Shown here in pieces: positions 54,300 through 64,000 of a DNA stretch of 64,000 nt. The DNA is taken from the NCBI GenBank assembly GCA_024407855.1, contig JAKSVQ010000004.1, positions 1 through 64,000 of the forward strand, given 5' to 3'. The position numbers and the translations under genes were made by a program. The stretch is from Mycoplasmoidaceae bacterium. GTDB taxonomy: Bacteria > Bacillota_I > Bacilli_A > Mycoplasmatales > Mycoplasmoidaceae. The notes under the pieces were generated by a model that was given only the letters and a program-made list of their open reading frames with translations, was not told where the DNA came from and searched no databases. Each line of letters begins with the position of its first letter. Within the stretch, counting starts at the first letter, position 1.

Positions 54300-56684
54300 A
54301 TGAAAAAAAGTAAATTCGCATTAAATTTCATTACCTTGGGTGCTAGCGCAGCTACATTGGTTGTGCCATTAACATCATGTGCTCCTACAGGAAAGGTTAT
54401 TATAACTATTGCCTGTGATCAACATGGACAAGGTAGTGGTATAAAAGAGGTTAATGTTGGAACCAAATTTGGTGACATTGAACCAGAACTAAGAAAATAT
54501 GTTAGTCCATACTTTAGTGAATTATTTGAACTAACTGATTGAGCTAAAGATAGTAAAGACGGCAAAAGAATTGACAAAAATTATGTCATTGATGCTGGTT
54601 TTACAGCTGTAGCAATCTTCACTCTTAAACCCGATGTAGATCCAGAACGTCCTATTCCTGATAGTGAAATGGTGTTTGATCAAAGCAAAGGTGTTAGAGT
54701 TCTAAATGGATTAAAACGTCCATTATCATGTTATGATGGTTTTACATCTATTTGCATTCCTGCAGATGTTTTCTATATTGCTGATAATGCATTTGAATCA
54801 TCAGCTGATGATGAATTACCGGCATCAATAAAAACTATTGAATTTGATGATAATGTAATTGAGGAAATTCCATTAATTATTGGAAAATCTGCTTTTGCAA
54901 ATTCTGCATATGTTGAAAAATTTGTTTTCCCTCAAAGATTAAAATATGTGTGTGATAGCGGTTTTGCTGGCTGCATTAGCGCAAAAACAATTGACATTAG
55001 TCAATGGGATGCAAATGATGTAACATCAAAAGCATTCCCATTTGCTAGTGAACATGTTTTTGATGGATGAACAAATGATTCAGATGAATGCGAAATCGTT
55101 TATGATGAAGAAAAAATTGGTGACGATGTTCTTGAATTATATTTCAAGTTTACTGGAGCCGGTTTATCTGATAAATGAATAAGTGTTGATCTTGAAGAGG
55201 ATACTTCGCACGTAGGTTTCAAGGCTTTAAAATATACTCCTGTTAATGGGGATCCTGTATACATTTTGACAAAAGTACTTCGTCATTCAACTGGAAAAGT
55301 AGAAATACCAAATTGAGTAGATGTAATTGGTCCAAATGTACTTGAAGGTATAAGAAGCGAAGTTGATAAATTAACGGTTGCATCTGGAGCAAAATTAAAA
55401 TGAATTTGCCACAATGCATTTGCTTATGCTTCAAATTTATGAGCTGTAAATTTGGAAAATGCCTCTAGCCTACGATCTATTGGAACAGCCGCATTTTATA
55501 TGGCTGGTTTAAGAACTGCGATATTATTACCTACTTCTTTAACAACACTAGGCGCTTCGGCTTTTGATTCAACATACATTAAAACAATTGATTTGTCAGA
55601 AACAAATATAACACAAATTCCTATTGCGGCATTCAAATCATGCTATAGTTTATCAGAAGTTACTATGTCAAATAAGATAAATGAAATTGACCCAGAATGT
55701 TTTTACAATTGTTATCAATTAAAAACTATAGATTTACAAAATGTTAAATTTATTGGAGATTATGCTTTTAAAAATGATAGAAATTTAGCACTTACTTTAG
55801 AAAGCAATGAAAACTTACAATATATTGGTAAACAAGCCTTTTATAATACAGGCCTTATCAATATTGGTATTGGTAAAAATGTTTGATGTATTGGTGATGG
55901 CGCATTTAGTGACAACAATGATACATTAACTGGAATTACTGTTGATTCAGAAAACCAATACTATAAAGTGACAGAAAAAGCTCTATATTCTAAAAACAAT
56001 GTAACATTGCTTGCTATAACAAGTCAAACTGACACATTAGACCCAGCAACAGAAATTATTGGTGAGTGTGCTCTTTCATTTGCTCAATGAAATGAATCAA
56101 CACTTGATTTGTCTGAATTTGCTAATTTAAAAGAACTTCGTAAAGAATCCTTTATGAATTTCAACTTTAACAATACAAACACAGTAAAACTTGTTTTACC
56201 AAGCTCAGTAGAATCAATTGGTGATAATGCTTTTGAATCATCTTGAATTGATGATATTAATCTAAGCGATTTAGTAAATTTGAAATATTTGGGTGAGTCA
56301 TTATTTTCTGATAGTTTTGTATTAACTGAAGTTACAATTCCTCAAGGAGTTGAAAGAATCCCAGCTAGATCTTTCTTCCATTGTATTAAATTGGGAAGAA
56401 TAACAATTCCAAATTCAGTTAAAGAAATTGATGAGAAAGCATTTGACCCAAACACTTCAATTATTGAAACTGATGTCGATGTTTCATCATTTACACAAGT
56501 TCCAAACTGAACAGGTATGAATGTCTTTGGTTCAATTAAGAGAAATAAGAGATTTACTCTTCATGTGGCTAATGCAGAATTAATCCAAGGATGACATGAT
56601 TTATTAGTTAAGTTAGGTATTCAATTTACTGATCCTAGCTTGTTTAAAATCACAACTGATCCAATGCCAACACCATCCGTTTAA
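54300..56684 (+). CDS. BspA-like leucine-rich repeat lipoprotein
   Basis: A 794-aa lipoprotein (lipobox PLTSC, Cys27). From about residue 140 to 740 it consists of BspA-type (LRR_5) leucine-rich repeats, recognisable as units like IGKSAFANSAYVEKFVFPQRL, IGTAAFYMAGLRTAILLPTSL and IGDNAFESSWIDDINLSD. Such proteins bind host matrix proteins or other cells in oral bacteria and trichomonads; the partner here is unknown. Many TGA Trp codons. Independent gene with its own promoter and terminator, just upstream of a larger relative. Confidence 0.88.
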
Positions 56685-56690
56685 CGATAA

Positions 56691-56721
56691 ATAAAGAGGC
56701 TAAAAACCTCTTTATTTTTTT
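56691..56721 (+). terminator. terminator of the BspA-like lipoprotein gene
   Basis: ATAAAGAGG/CCTCTTTAT with an A-rich loop, followed by six T. Confidence 0.85.
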
Positions 56722-56776
56722 AATTTTGGTGCCAATTTAATTATATATATATATAATTACCGCATCGAGGTAGTTT

Positions 56777-59700
56777 ATGGCAACAAAACAAGAAAATGAA
56801 AAAAGAAAAAAAATAGCACTAGGTATTTGTATTCCTGTGACATTAGGTGCAGTTGCTGCAGGTATTGCAGTGCCACTTGTACTATTAAATAGAAATAATC
56901 CAGTTGAAGTTGATGCAATCCCATTTGAAGCTTACAACATTGAAAGAGGTAAAGCATATCACCATGGTGTTGACTCTGAAGATTGCAACATCCTTAAAGG
57001 ATTTAATCAAACATGATTAGCTAATAATGATATCACACAATATAAGTCAATGGTTATTCCAAATACTGTTGATTATGTTGATGGTAATGCATTTTATATT
57101 TATGATGATGAAACAGAAACAGCACATTCAACTATTCCTAGCAATATCACATCTTTAAGCTTTGAAGAACGAAAAGATAATGCAGAAAGACCATTTTTAG
57201 GTTTAGCAGAATCATGTTTCTGTGAAGCCCCATTTGTAAAGATTTCTTTGCCAAAACATTTTGGTGGTTCATATTCAGCTTATAACATGTCTGATGTTGA
57301 AAGAACTGATGGTGCCTTTAAAGGTTGCCCTAATGTTACAACATTAGATTTAACTGCTTTCGATGATGAAACAGCATATCGTTGTTTAAATGGTATAGAC
57401 TACAACACATTTGCTAATTGACCTGAATCAGGTGTTATTATTTATGGTGACAACATTTCAGAAATTAGCTTGTCTGGTTTAAAGACAGCAATTTATAACT
57501 GTGGTTTGAATAAAAAGACATGATTTGATGGTGTAACTCCACATGCTACAACAGTTATAATGGATGAAAACAATATCGTGACTGGTTTCAGCCCATTAGT
57601 TACTGACCATGAAATTTATGCTGAATTATATTACTATGATGGTTCTGGTATTTTACATATGCCACATGGAGCAAAAGGTATTGCAGCCGGTGCATTCCAA
57701 GAATGAGGTGGTCAAAACATCTCTAGTATGATTAGAGGTATCGCTCTTGAGGATTGGGATGGCCAATGCTCAATTGAATATATTGGCGATCAAGCATTTG
57801 CTGGTTGTAAATTTGCTAGTGAGGTTGCAAATGCTGTAACAATTAATTTTCCTAAATCAGTAAAAACTATTGGTCAAGCAAGCTTTGCTGCAATAAATGA
57901 TTTAAAGCGTGTTACTTTTGACCGATTAGATAATGGTTCAAGAATATTTGGAGCTGGTGCATTCATGGGTGATAAAAATCTTGAATTGCCTTCATTTGCA
58001 GATGCTTGTGTAACACAAGTTCCTGAATATGCATTCTCAGGATGCAATCATTTAACAACCGATGGTGACTTTACATTAGACGGTTGCATTACCAATATTG
58101 GAAGCAATGCTTTTGAAGACTCTGGTTTAAAAAATATTGTTTTGCAACCAGACACTACTTTGACAATTGAATCTAATGCTTTTGACTCTAATGCTCTAGA
58201 AACAATTGATATTGGTGGAATCTCTGATTTCAATTGTCTAACATTGAAAGATAATGCTTTCCCTTCAACTAGTGGAACAATTACTGGTTTTGCTGGTTCA
58301 GCTGATTGACAAAAATGACAATGAAAAAATGATATATTAACTAAATTCACTAACGCTGGTATTACTGGTTGAAACGTTGGTTATACAATTGAAGACTTAT
58401 ATGCTGCTTTATTTAAAGTAAGTGAAATTGATGAAAAATATTACATCAATGGTTTCAACTATGATGCCTTAGGTACTAATGGCTTAACTGGACCAGAAAT
58501 TGATAAATTGTTACTTGAGATTGAACAACCAGAATCTGGTGTTCTTGATACTATCAAGTTCCCAGCTAAAATTGGTAAAGGTGCAAATGAAAAAACAATT
58601 CAAGGTGTTGCTAACTTTGGCGAAGGACATTATTTCCCTGCAACTGTATCAACAATTGACTTTAGTGCATTTGATAAAGATGCAAATGCCATCGTAATTG
58701 GAGAAAGAGCTTTCTACAATGATGATCAGATATCAACAATTATATTTACTGATCAATATGGTGGTGTATTCCACGGTGTTTCAATGATTGATAAAGAAGC
58801 ATTTGCGGGCTGCGATGGTTTAGCAACACTTAAATTGCCAAAAGGTATTGTTATTCATGAAAAGGCTTTCTATTCATGTAGCTATATGTATAATTTGGAT
58901 TTAAGTGATTGGGATCATAATTTCATTACTAGTAAAATCGAAACTTCACAATATTCGATTGGATTAAATGCATTTGCTGGATTTAGAAGCGATGGTTGAA
59001 TAAAATACGCTGATGATGTTGTGGCGCACGATAAAGAAATACTATGTAATTTCCTTACTGACACAACACAAGCGTCATTGGATGAAACTTGAGTTGCATC
59101 TAAAGCTATTATGGAAGAACCAGCTAAGAAAACAATTTACACAAAAGCAAATAATAATGCTGCATCATTCAACTTTAAATTGCTAGTGACAGATTATGAT
59201 ATTGACTGAACAATATCACTAGATGTTCACACTGAAGAATCAACACCCGGAATCTCAATTGATTATCCTAGATCAATTGAAACATATAAAGATGATGACA
59301 CTTTATCAATTCCTGTTACCTTTACTAATAGTAATTTAGTTAACGGTGATTATGTGTCATTTGACATTAATCTTTCTGGTGAGTCAATATATGGTGCAGG
59401 TTCAATTACATTCCCTGGATATAAAGTAATTTATACAGGTTCTATTGACCCAGTAACACAAACATTGGATTTAAAGACTGACACTTTTGAAAAGAACAAG
59501 GACTTCCAATTTAAAGTTCATGACACTGAAATTAAACAATTAAGTGATTTGGATATTACATTTACACCAAACGGACAATCTTCATTAGGTGTAACACCAA
59601 CATGTGATTCAACAAAGATAACATATGATACTCAAAATAAGATTTTAACTATACCAGTTGTTTTAAGTAAAGATGGTTCATTATCTAATGACGATAAAGG

Positions 59701-61597
59701 ATGCTTTGATTTAACAATTGCCAGCAAAGTTGGAGCAGCTGAGGACAAGTGAACAAAAACATTCACAAACTGCTCATTAACCTATGTTGGTTATGAAATA
59801 AGTTGTTCAGCTGTACAACAAGTAACATCAAATGTTGACTGAGCTCCTTTTAGTTTCTTGTCAACTAAACCACTTACGACAACTGATTACACTTATTTCG
59901 CTAAAGTTAGTGAAATAAATATTTCACGTGATAGTGGACATATTTCGCTAGGTCTATTTACTGAACAAGGTGCCTTGATTAAGAGATTATCACAAAATGA
60001 AGAAATTGAAATAGGAAAAAATCAACTTTCAACACTTTGCTTTGGTTTGGTAACAAATGATGGATCAGGTGATGACATTCAAGTATTATCAGGAGATAAG
60101 TGTACATTTAAATTAGTATATGGTTACAAAAAAGGCACTGCTTCATTTGTTGAACTTGGAAATAGTGACAACTTAACACTAACTATTAGTAACTCAAGAA
60201 TAAATATTGAAAGCGGTCAAGAAACGCAAATAACAAAAGCTGGTCAAAAAGACGTGTCTTACAAATTTAACCTTGCTAAGAACTGAGTCAGCGGAATGTC
60301 ACTATATGCTACAATATCTAATTCAACCGGCTCATTCGAACCAGTCTTTGATGATGGTTCATCAATTAAACTATTAACTACTACACCTGGTTCAAAAAAT
60401 GTTAATGTTGGAATAAAGATTCCAGACTCTGCTACTCCATTAGATTTACAATCTGCAAGCTTCTCCATCACTTTCTCAGCTAAAGATGGTGATACTGAAG
60501 TTTGAAATAAAACTATTAGTAGCTTAACATTAAAATATTCTGCTGCAAGATTAACTCTTGTAGATGATAGTAGAATAGTTGCTATTGGTGCAACTCAACC
60601 ATATGCAATTTATGAATTTACTATAAAAGATGGATGCTATGATACTATCTTCTATCCAACAATTTCTAATGCTTCAGGATCTTTGACACCAACATTATCA
60701 TCTACTGAATACTACGATCAAGGTAACAAAAAAGTATATGTTAAAGTTCTATTTAGTGGTCAAACAATTACTGCTGATTCAAACTGTTCATTTGATTTGA
60801 CAATTGGAAACAAGGCAGTAGCTGCTGATTGAGAGCAAACATTTACTAATCTAACAGCTACAGGTGGAACAATGTTTAGCAATGCTGGTGTAAGCAAAAC
60901 TGTTTATAACACTTGAACAGGTTCTTATAAATTGAATTTAGCTCAAGCACTTGAAACATCACCAGCTGATAAGCAATCAATTAGAATTTCAGAATTAACA
61001 ATTACAGGTTCAGGAACTAGTGATGCTAAGGTTGCATCAGATTCAACAGCAAAATCTGATGCTGGTAGTGAAACGGCTAACTTCAATTTCACTATGGGTA
61101 GCAATTCAGGTAAATCACTTGTTGATATTGACAGAAGTGCATCCACATATTGAACAGAGTTTAGTTTAAAAGCACAAGTTGTTGATAATCATGGTCAAAC
61201 AGTTTATGAACAACAATTAACTAATTTAAGAACTGTATTATCAGGTGTACCTATATATAGCGGTTATTATGACCACGAATCAATTTCATATGGAACTACA
61301 ACTAGAGATATTCCATTTGATGTTGCAGAAGATTTCAATGTTGGAACAAATTATTGAGTGGTTAAATGGGTAGAAACAACATCTGGTAACACTAAAGTAA
61401 ATGAAAATGCGACTGTTGTTTCAATTACTGGAAAGAAATTAACATTACAAATTAAATTTGATTCAACTGGATTCATTATGCATAACTCTACTGAAGGATA
61501 CTTTGTCTTCAGCTATTATGCTAATGGTGATGCACTATCAGGTGGAACTCCAACATGGACATTCACTACAACTGGTAATGCATTTAAATACTGATAA
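56777..61597 (+). CDS. 1,606-aa membrane-anchored surface protein: BspA repeats plus Ig-like repeats
   Basis: The largest gene of the window. It has no lipobox; instead a basic N-terminus is followed by one membrane helix (about residues 14-37, IALGICIPVTLGAVAAGIAV), so it is anchored by an uncleaved signal. Residues about 90-760 hold BspA-type leucine-rich repeats (IGDQAFAGCKF, IGSNAFEDSGLKNIVLQ, DKEAFAGCDGLATLKLP). From about 790 the protein changes to beta-rich repeats of about 130 residues separated by ITFSNL/LTNL-type linkers, similar in style to the repeats at 8054-10000. Many TGA Trp codons. Closed by a strong hairpin. Confidence 0.85.
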
Positions 61598-61601
61598 AAC
61601 A

Positions 61602-61630
61602 AAAAAAGAGGCAAATGCCTCTTTTTCTTT
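61602..61630 (+). terminator. terminator of the giant surface-protein gene
   Basis: AAAAAGAGGC/GCCTCTTTTT, loop AAAT. Confidence 0.85.
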
Positions 61631-61633
61631 TAC

Positions 61634-61718
61634 TGGTGCACTTGAAGGGACTTGAACCCCCACTCCGTAAAGAATTAGATCCTAAGTCTAACGCGTCTGC
61701 CAGTTCCGCCACGAGTGC
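61634..61718 (-). tRNA. tRNA-Leu (anticodon TAG)
   Basis: An 85-nt class II tRNA with encoded CCA. The anticodon stem TTAGA/TCTAA encloses CTTAGGA, anticodon TAG, and the long variable arm and T-loop TTCAAGT are present. The acceptor stem GCACTCG/CAAGTGC has one C-A mismatch (position 6:67), and the T-stem has two G-T pairs. It is 2 nt downstream of tRNA-Lys. Confidence 0.93.
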
Positions 61719-61720
61719 AA

Positions 61721-61796
61721 TGGTGCTCTGTGAGGGACTCGAACCCACGACCCAGTGATTAAGAGTCACTTGCTCTACCGACTGAGCTAACAAAGC
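61721..61796 (-). tRNA. tRNA-Lys (anticodon CTT)
   Basis: A 76-nt tRNA with encoded CCA. Acceptor GCTTTGT/ACAGAGC, D-arm GCTC/GAGC, anticodon stem AGTGA/TCACT with loop CTCTTAA (anticodon CTT), T-loop TTCGAGT. The T-stem GTGGG/CCCTC contains one T-T mismatch. Cotranscribed with tRNA-Leu. A TATAAT box lies upstream at about 61811 on the minus strand. Confidence 0.93.
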
Positions 61797-61891
61797 ACAA
61801 CACGCTTTATATTATAAACACTTTTTGCTATAAAACATAACATTTAATAGATATAATGATTAAGAAAATATCATGCATGAAAGGACATAAA

Positions 61892-62173
61892 ATGGCAAAA
61901 GTTTTCACTAAGAAACAATTAGTATCTGCTGTTTCAAAAGAAACAGGAATTGCACAAGCTAAAGTTGTTGAAATCTTCGAAGCAACAGCTAAAGTTACAA
62001 AGAAACAATTAAAAGCTGGTTATGTTGTTAAAACACAAAACGGACAAATTAAAATTGTTTCAACTAAGGCAAGAAAAGGTATTAACCCTCAAACTGGAAA
62101 GAAGATTACTATTCCTGCTGGAAAGAAACCTAAATTCCAATTTGCTAAAGATTTCAAAAGAAATTTTAAATAA
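61892..62173 (+). CDS. hup: HU-family DNA-binding protein
   Basis: A 93-aa histone-like protein that bends and compacts DNA. It begins MAKVFTKKQLVSAVSKETG and has the conserved arm GINPQTGKKITIPAGKKPKF. The ATG at 61892 has AAAGGA 7 nt upstream; earlier in-frame ATGs at 61856 and 61877 are not supported. The C-terminus FKRNFK is basic. No TGA codon. Divergent from the tRNA genes and convergent with pepF. Confidence 0.95.
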   Translation: MAKVFTKKQLVSAVSKETGIAQAKVVEIFEATAKVTKKQLKAGYVVKTQNGQIKIVSTKARKGINPQTGKKITIPAGKKPKFQFAKDFKRNFK

Positions 62174-62179
62174 GATTTA

Positions 62180-62206
62180 AAAAAGTAGGTTGATGCCTAC
62201 TTTTTT
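62180..62206. terminator. bidirectional terminator, HU / pepF
   Basis: AAAAAGTAGG/CCTACTTTTT, loop TTGATG; the pepF stop codon lies in the stem. Confidence 0.85.
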
Positions 62207-64000
62207 ATTTTCTTAAATTCTTTAACTAATTGTCTAAGGATCTTTAGTGTTTCTTGATACACCTGTCCTTTTGATAAATCAATACCTAAGATTTTAATAA
62301 TATCTAATGGTGGTAATGATTGCCCAACTGATAAGAACTTAATATAGTTGGCTAGCATCTTCTTATCATGGTGATAGATCTTATTAGCCACTACTAAGGC
62401 TATTACTTGTCCAATGGCATATTTATAAACATAGAAGTTATTCATATAGAAGTGTGGAACACGTAAGATTGAAGCATTAGCTAGCTTATATGGATATTTG
62501 TTTAGCTTAGCTAAAGCTTGCTTGCTTACGCCTTCATACATCTTTCGGCTTTCTAAGAACAATCGTTCAACATCAGCAACAGTTAAACCTTTGCCTTCAT
62601 TAATTAGTTTGTTTGCTTCTCATTCAAACTTACTAAAGGTAATTTGTCTTGATGTGCAACCAAAGAATGTCGATAGCATATTATCTAGAATATGCAATTT
62701 CATTGCTTTATTGTTAGCATATTTATCTAATCAATAGAAATTTAATAGCATTTCATTGGCTATTGATGCAATTTCTGCTACAAACATATCAGTTGATGTG
62801 TAAATAGTCTGATTTTGAATAATGTGTCAACTATTAACACTATGGCCCATTTCATGGGCAATGGTTGATACTGAATCAGAAGTATTATCAAAATTCATTA
62901 AGATGTAATACTTATCTAACCCATAGATATTATCAATTGAGTAAGCCCCAGTTGCTTTATGTGCTTTTGGCAACCAACTAATTCAATGTTGGGCAAAAGC
63001 TTTCTTAACTGCATTAATGTAGTTAGGGCCTAAGCAAGATAAAGCCTTAATAACTTCTTGTTGTGCTTGCTCAACAGTAAACTTAATTTTCTTAGTTGTT
63101 AAATCAAGGTTTAAATCTCATGGTTCAAGCTTATCAATCTTGTGAATCTTTTTGATTAATTGATTTCGATGTTTTTTATAGTCAGTATTTGCTTGTTTGA
63201 ATGTTGCAACATGCTTATAACAAGCTAACAAAATCTTTTCATTAACTTCTTCATTTTCTAAAGCAGCATCAATGTAGTTTTTGTAGTTACGAATTTGTGC
63301 TAGTTTGTTAGCCTTTAAATAGTTGTAATATAGAGTTTTTGTTAAGGTATTCTTAACATTATCATAAGCAGTGTTATAACTAACCCAAGCATTTTTTCTT
63401 AAGATTCGGTCATCAGGATTCTTCAATAATTTGATGGCATCTGAAATGGTTAAAATCTTATGTGCTTTTCCTTTGCTATCAATCGCATCAGCGTACTTTA
63501 AATCTGAATCAGTTAATGTTGAATAAACATCACCAATTCCAGTCGTAGCTGGAGCGACTTTTGTCATTAGTAATTCAGCATCTTTATTTAGAACATGTTT
63601 TCTATTTCTAAAAATTAGATCAAATTCTCTTGTTCAAGCTTTAATGCTTGGATCCTTAAGATAAGATTTAATCTTATCTTCATTTTCTAGAACTAAGTTT
63701 GTGAAGTTAGATACTTTTAAAGATAGTTCATTAGCAATGTAAATAATTTTTTGTTGCCAACTTATTCATGTTGGATTGTCTAACTCTTCAGAGTTATGAT
63801 TCATTACATACATTAATAAACGATTACTTAGCTTTTCTGTTTGTTTGCTAAGAGATAATCATTTTTTAAAATTATCTTTTGTTTTATAAAAACTATTAAC
63901 AAGGTTAACTTGTTTAAGTTCTAGTTGATATCATTCTTTAAATAAATCATCTAATGATTTATTACCTAAAAGACTTTCTAAGTCTCAATTGTATTTATTT
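62197..64000 (-). CDS. pepF: oligoendopeptidase F, N-terminus cut by the window edge
   Basis: A zinc metallopeptidase of family M3 that degrades cytosolic oligopeptides. About 600 residues are visible; the start codon lies beyond 64000. The zinc motif HEMGH occurs in STIAHEMGHS (minus strand near 62850), and the LERLFLESRKMYEGVSKQ and FYVYKYAIGQVIALVV segments near the end are typical of the family. Several TGA Trp codons. It ends in the terminator shared with HU. Confidence 0.93.

Overview
The window comes from a mollicute (mycoplasma). The DNA is AT-rich and TGA must be read as tryptophan: almost every core gene (gatA, gatB, uvrA, alaS, leuS, recA, dnaJ, rpoD and others) is complete only when in-frame TGA codons are read through. 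Genes are packed with TAATG overlaps and 1-10 nt gaps. There is an abundance of Cys-27-type lipoproteins. Several gene blocks match, from memory, the order in Mycoplasma genitalium: Cof phosphatase-trpS-nadK-EIIB-like-rny, asnS-pgsA-cinA-membrane protein, mraZ-rsmH-(MG223-like)-ftsZ, cmk-der and trmK-rpoD. This points to the pneumoniae group or a neighbour such as Malacoplasma or Ureaplasma. BspA-type leucine-rich surface proteins suggest a host- or protist-associated lifestyle. The species itself cannot be named from this sequence alone.

Layout. 1-3.8 kb: rplL, a possible type I toxin-antitoxin locus, and gatCAB (Gln-tRNA transamidosome). 3.9-15.8 kb: a DUF31/MIP-like serine-protease lipoprotein, uvrA, then a three-gene operon of very large lipoproteins, two of which end in what look like catalytically dead copies of the same protease domain. 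15.9-19.7 kb: mnmA-alaS. 19.7-27 kb: duplicated-domain lipoprotein, HAD phosphatase, trpS, small lipoprotein, nadK, EIIB-like protein, an unknown 84-aa protein and RNase Y. 27-31 kb: membrane protein, cmk, der, coiled-coil repeat protein, recA. 31-37 kb: membrane protein, cinA, pgsA, asnS, grpE-dnaJ with a CIRCE operator, and an integral membrane protein. 37-41.1 kb: division cluster mraZ-rsmH-(FtsA-position protein)-ftsZ-small ORF. 41.2-48.9 kb: pepA, DEAD-box helicase, leuS, NifU-like protein, lipoprotein, Nif3-like, trmK. 48.9-54.1 kb: rpoD, small membrane proteins, a SWIB-domain protein, a tandem-repeat protein, dimeric dUTPase, and rplT-rpmI-infC with an attenuator leader. 54.3-61.6 kb: two BspA-like surface proteins, the second 1,606 aa long. 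61.6-64 kb: tRNA-Leu, tRNA-Lys, HU and the 3' part of pepF.

How it works together. Most of the window is information processing (aminoacyl-tRNA synthetases, tRNA modification, ribosomal proteins, RNA decay, recombination and excision repair, sigma factor) and cell division. Islands of surface lipoproteins, each closed by its own hairpin terminator, sit between these conserved blocks.

Two signals deserve most attention. First, a Fst/par-like arrangement at 467-710: a 22-codon hydrophobic peptide, a shared bidirectional terminator, a convergent promoter, and a 15-of-16 direct repeat that would make the short opposing RNA complementary to the toxin start codon. Second, a nearly identical element of about 40 bp lies directly upstream of recA, an unknown 84-aa gene and a small membrane-protein gene, which suggests a shared recombination-related regulon.
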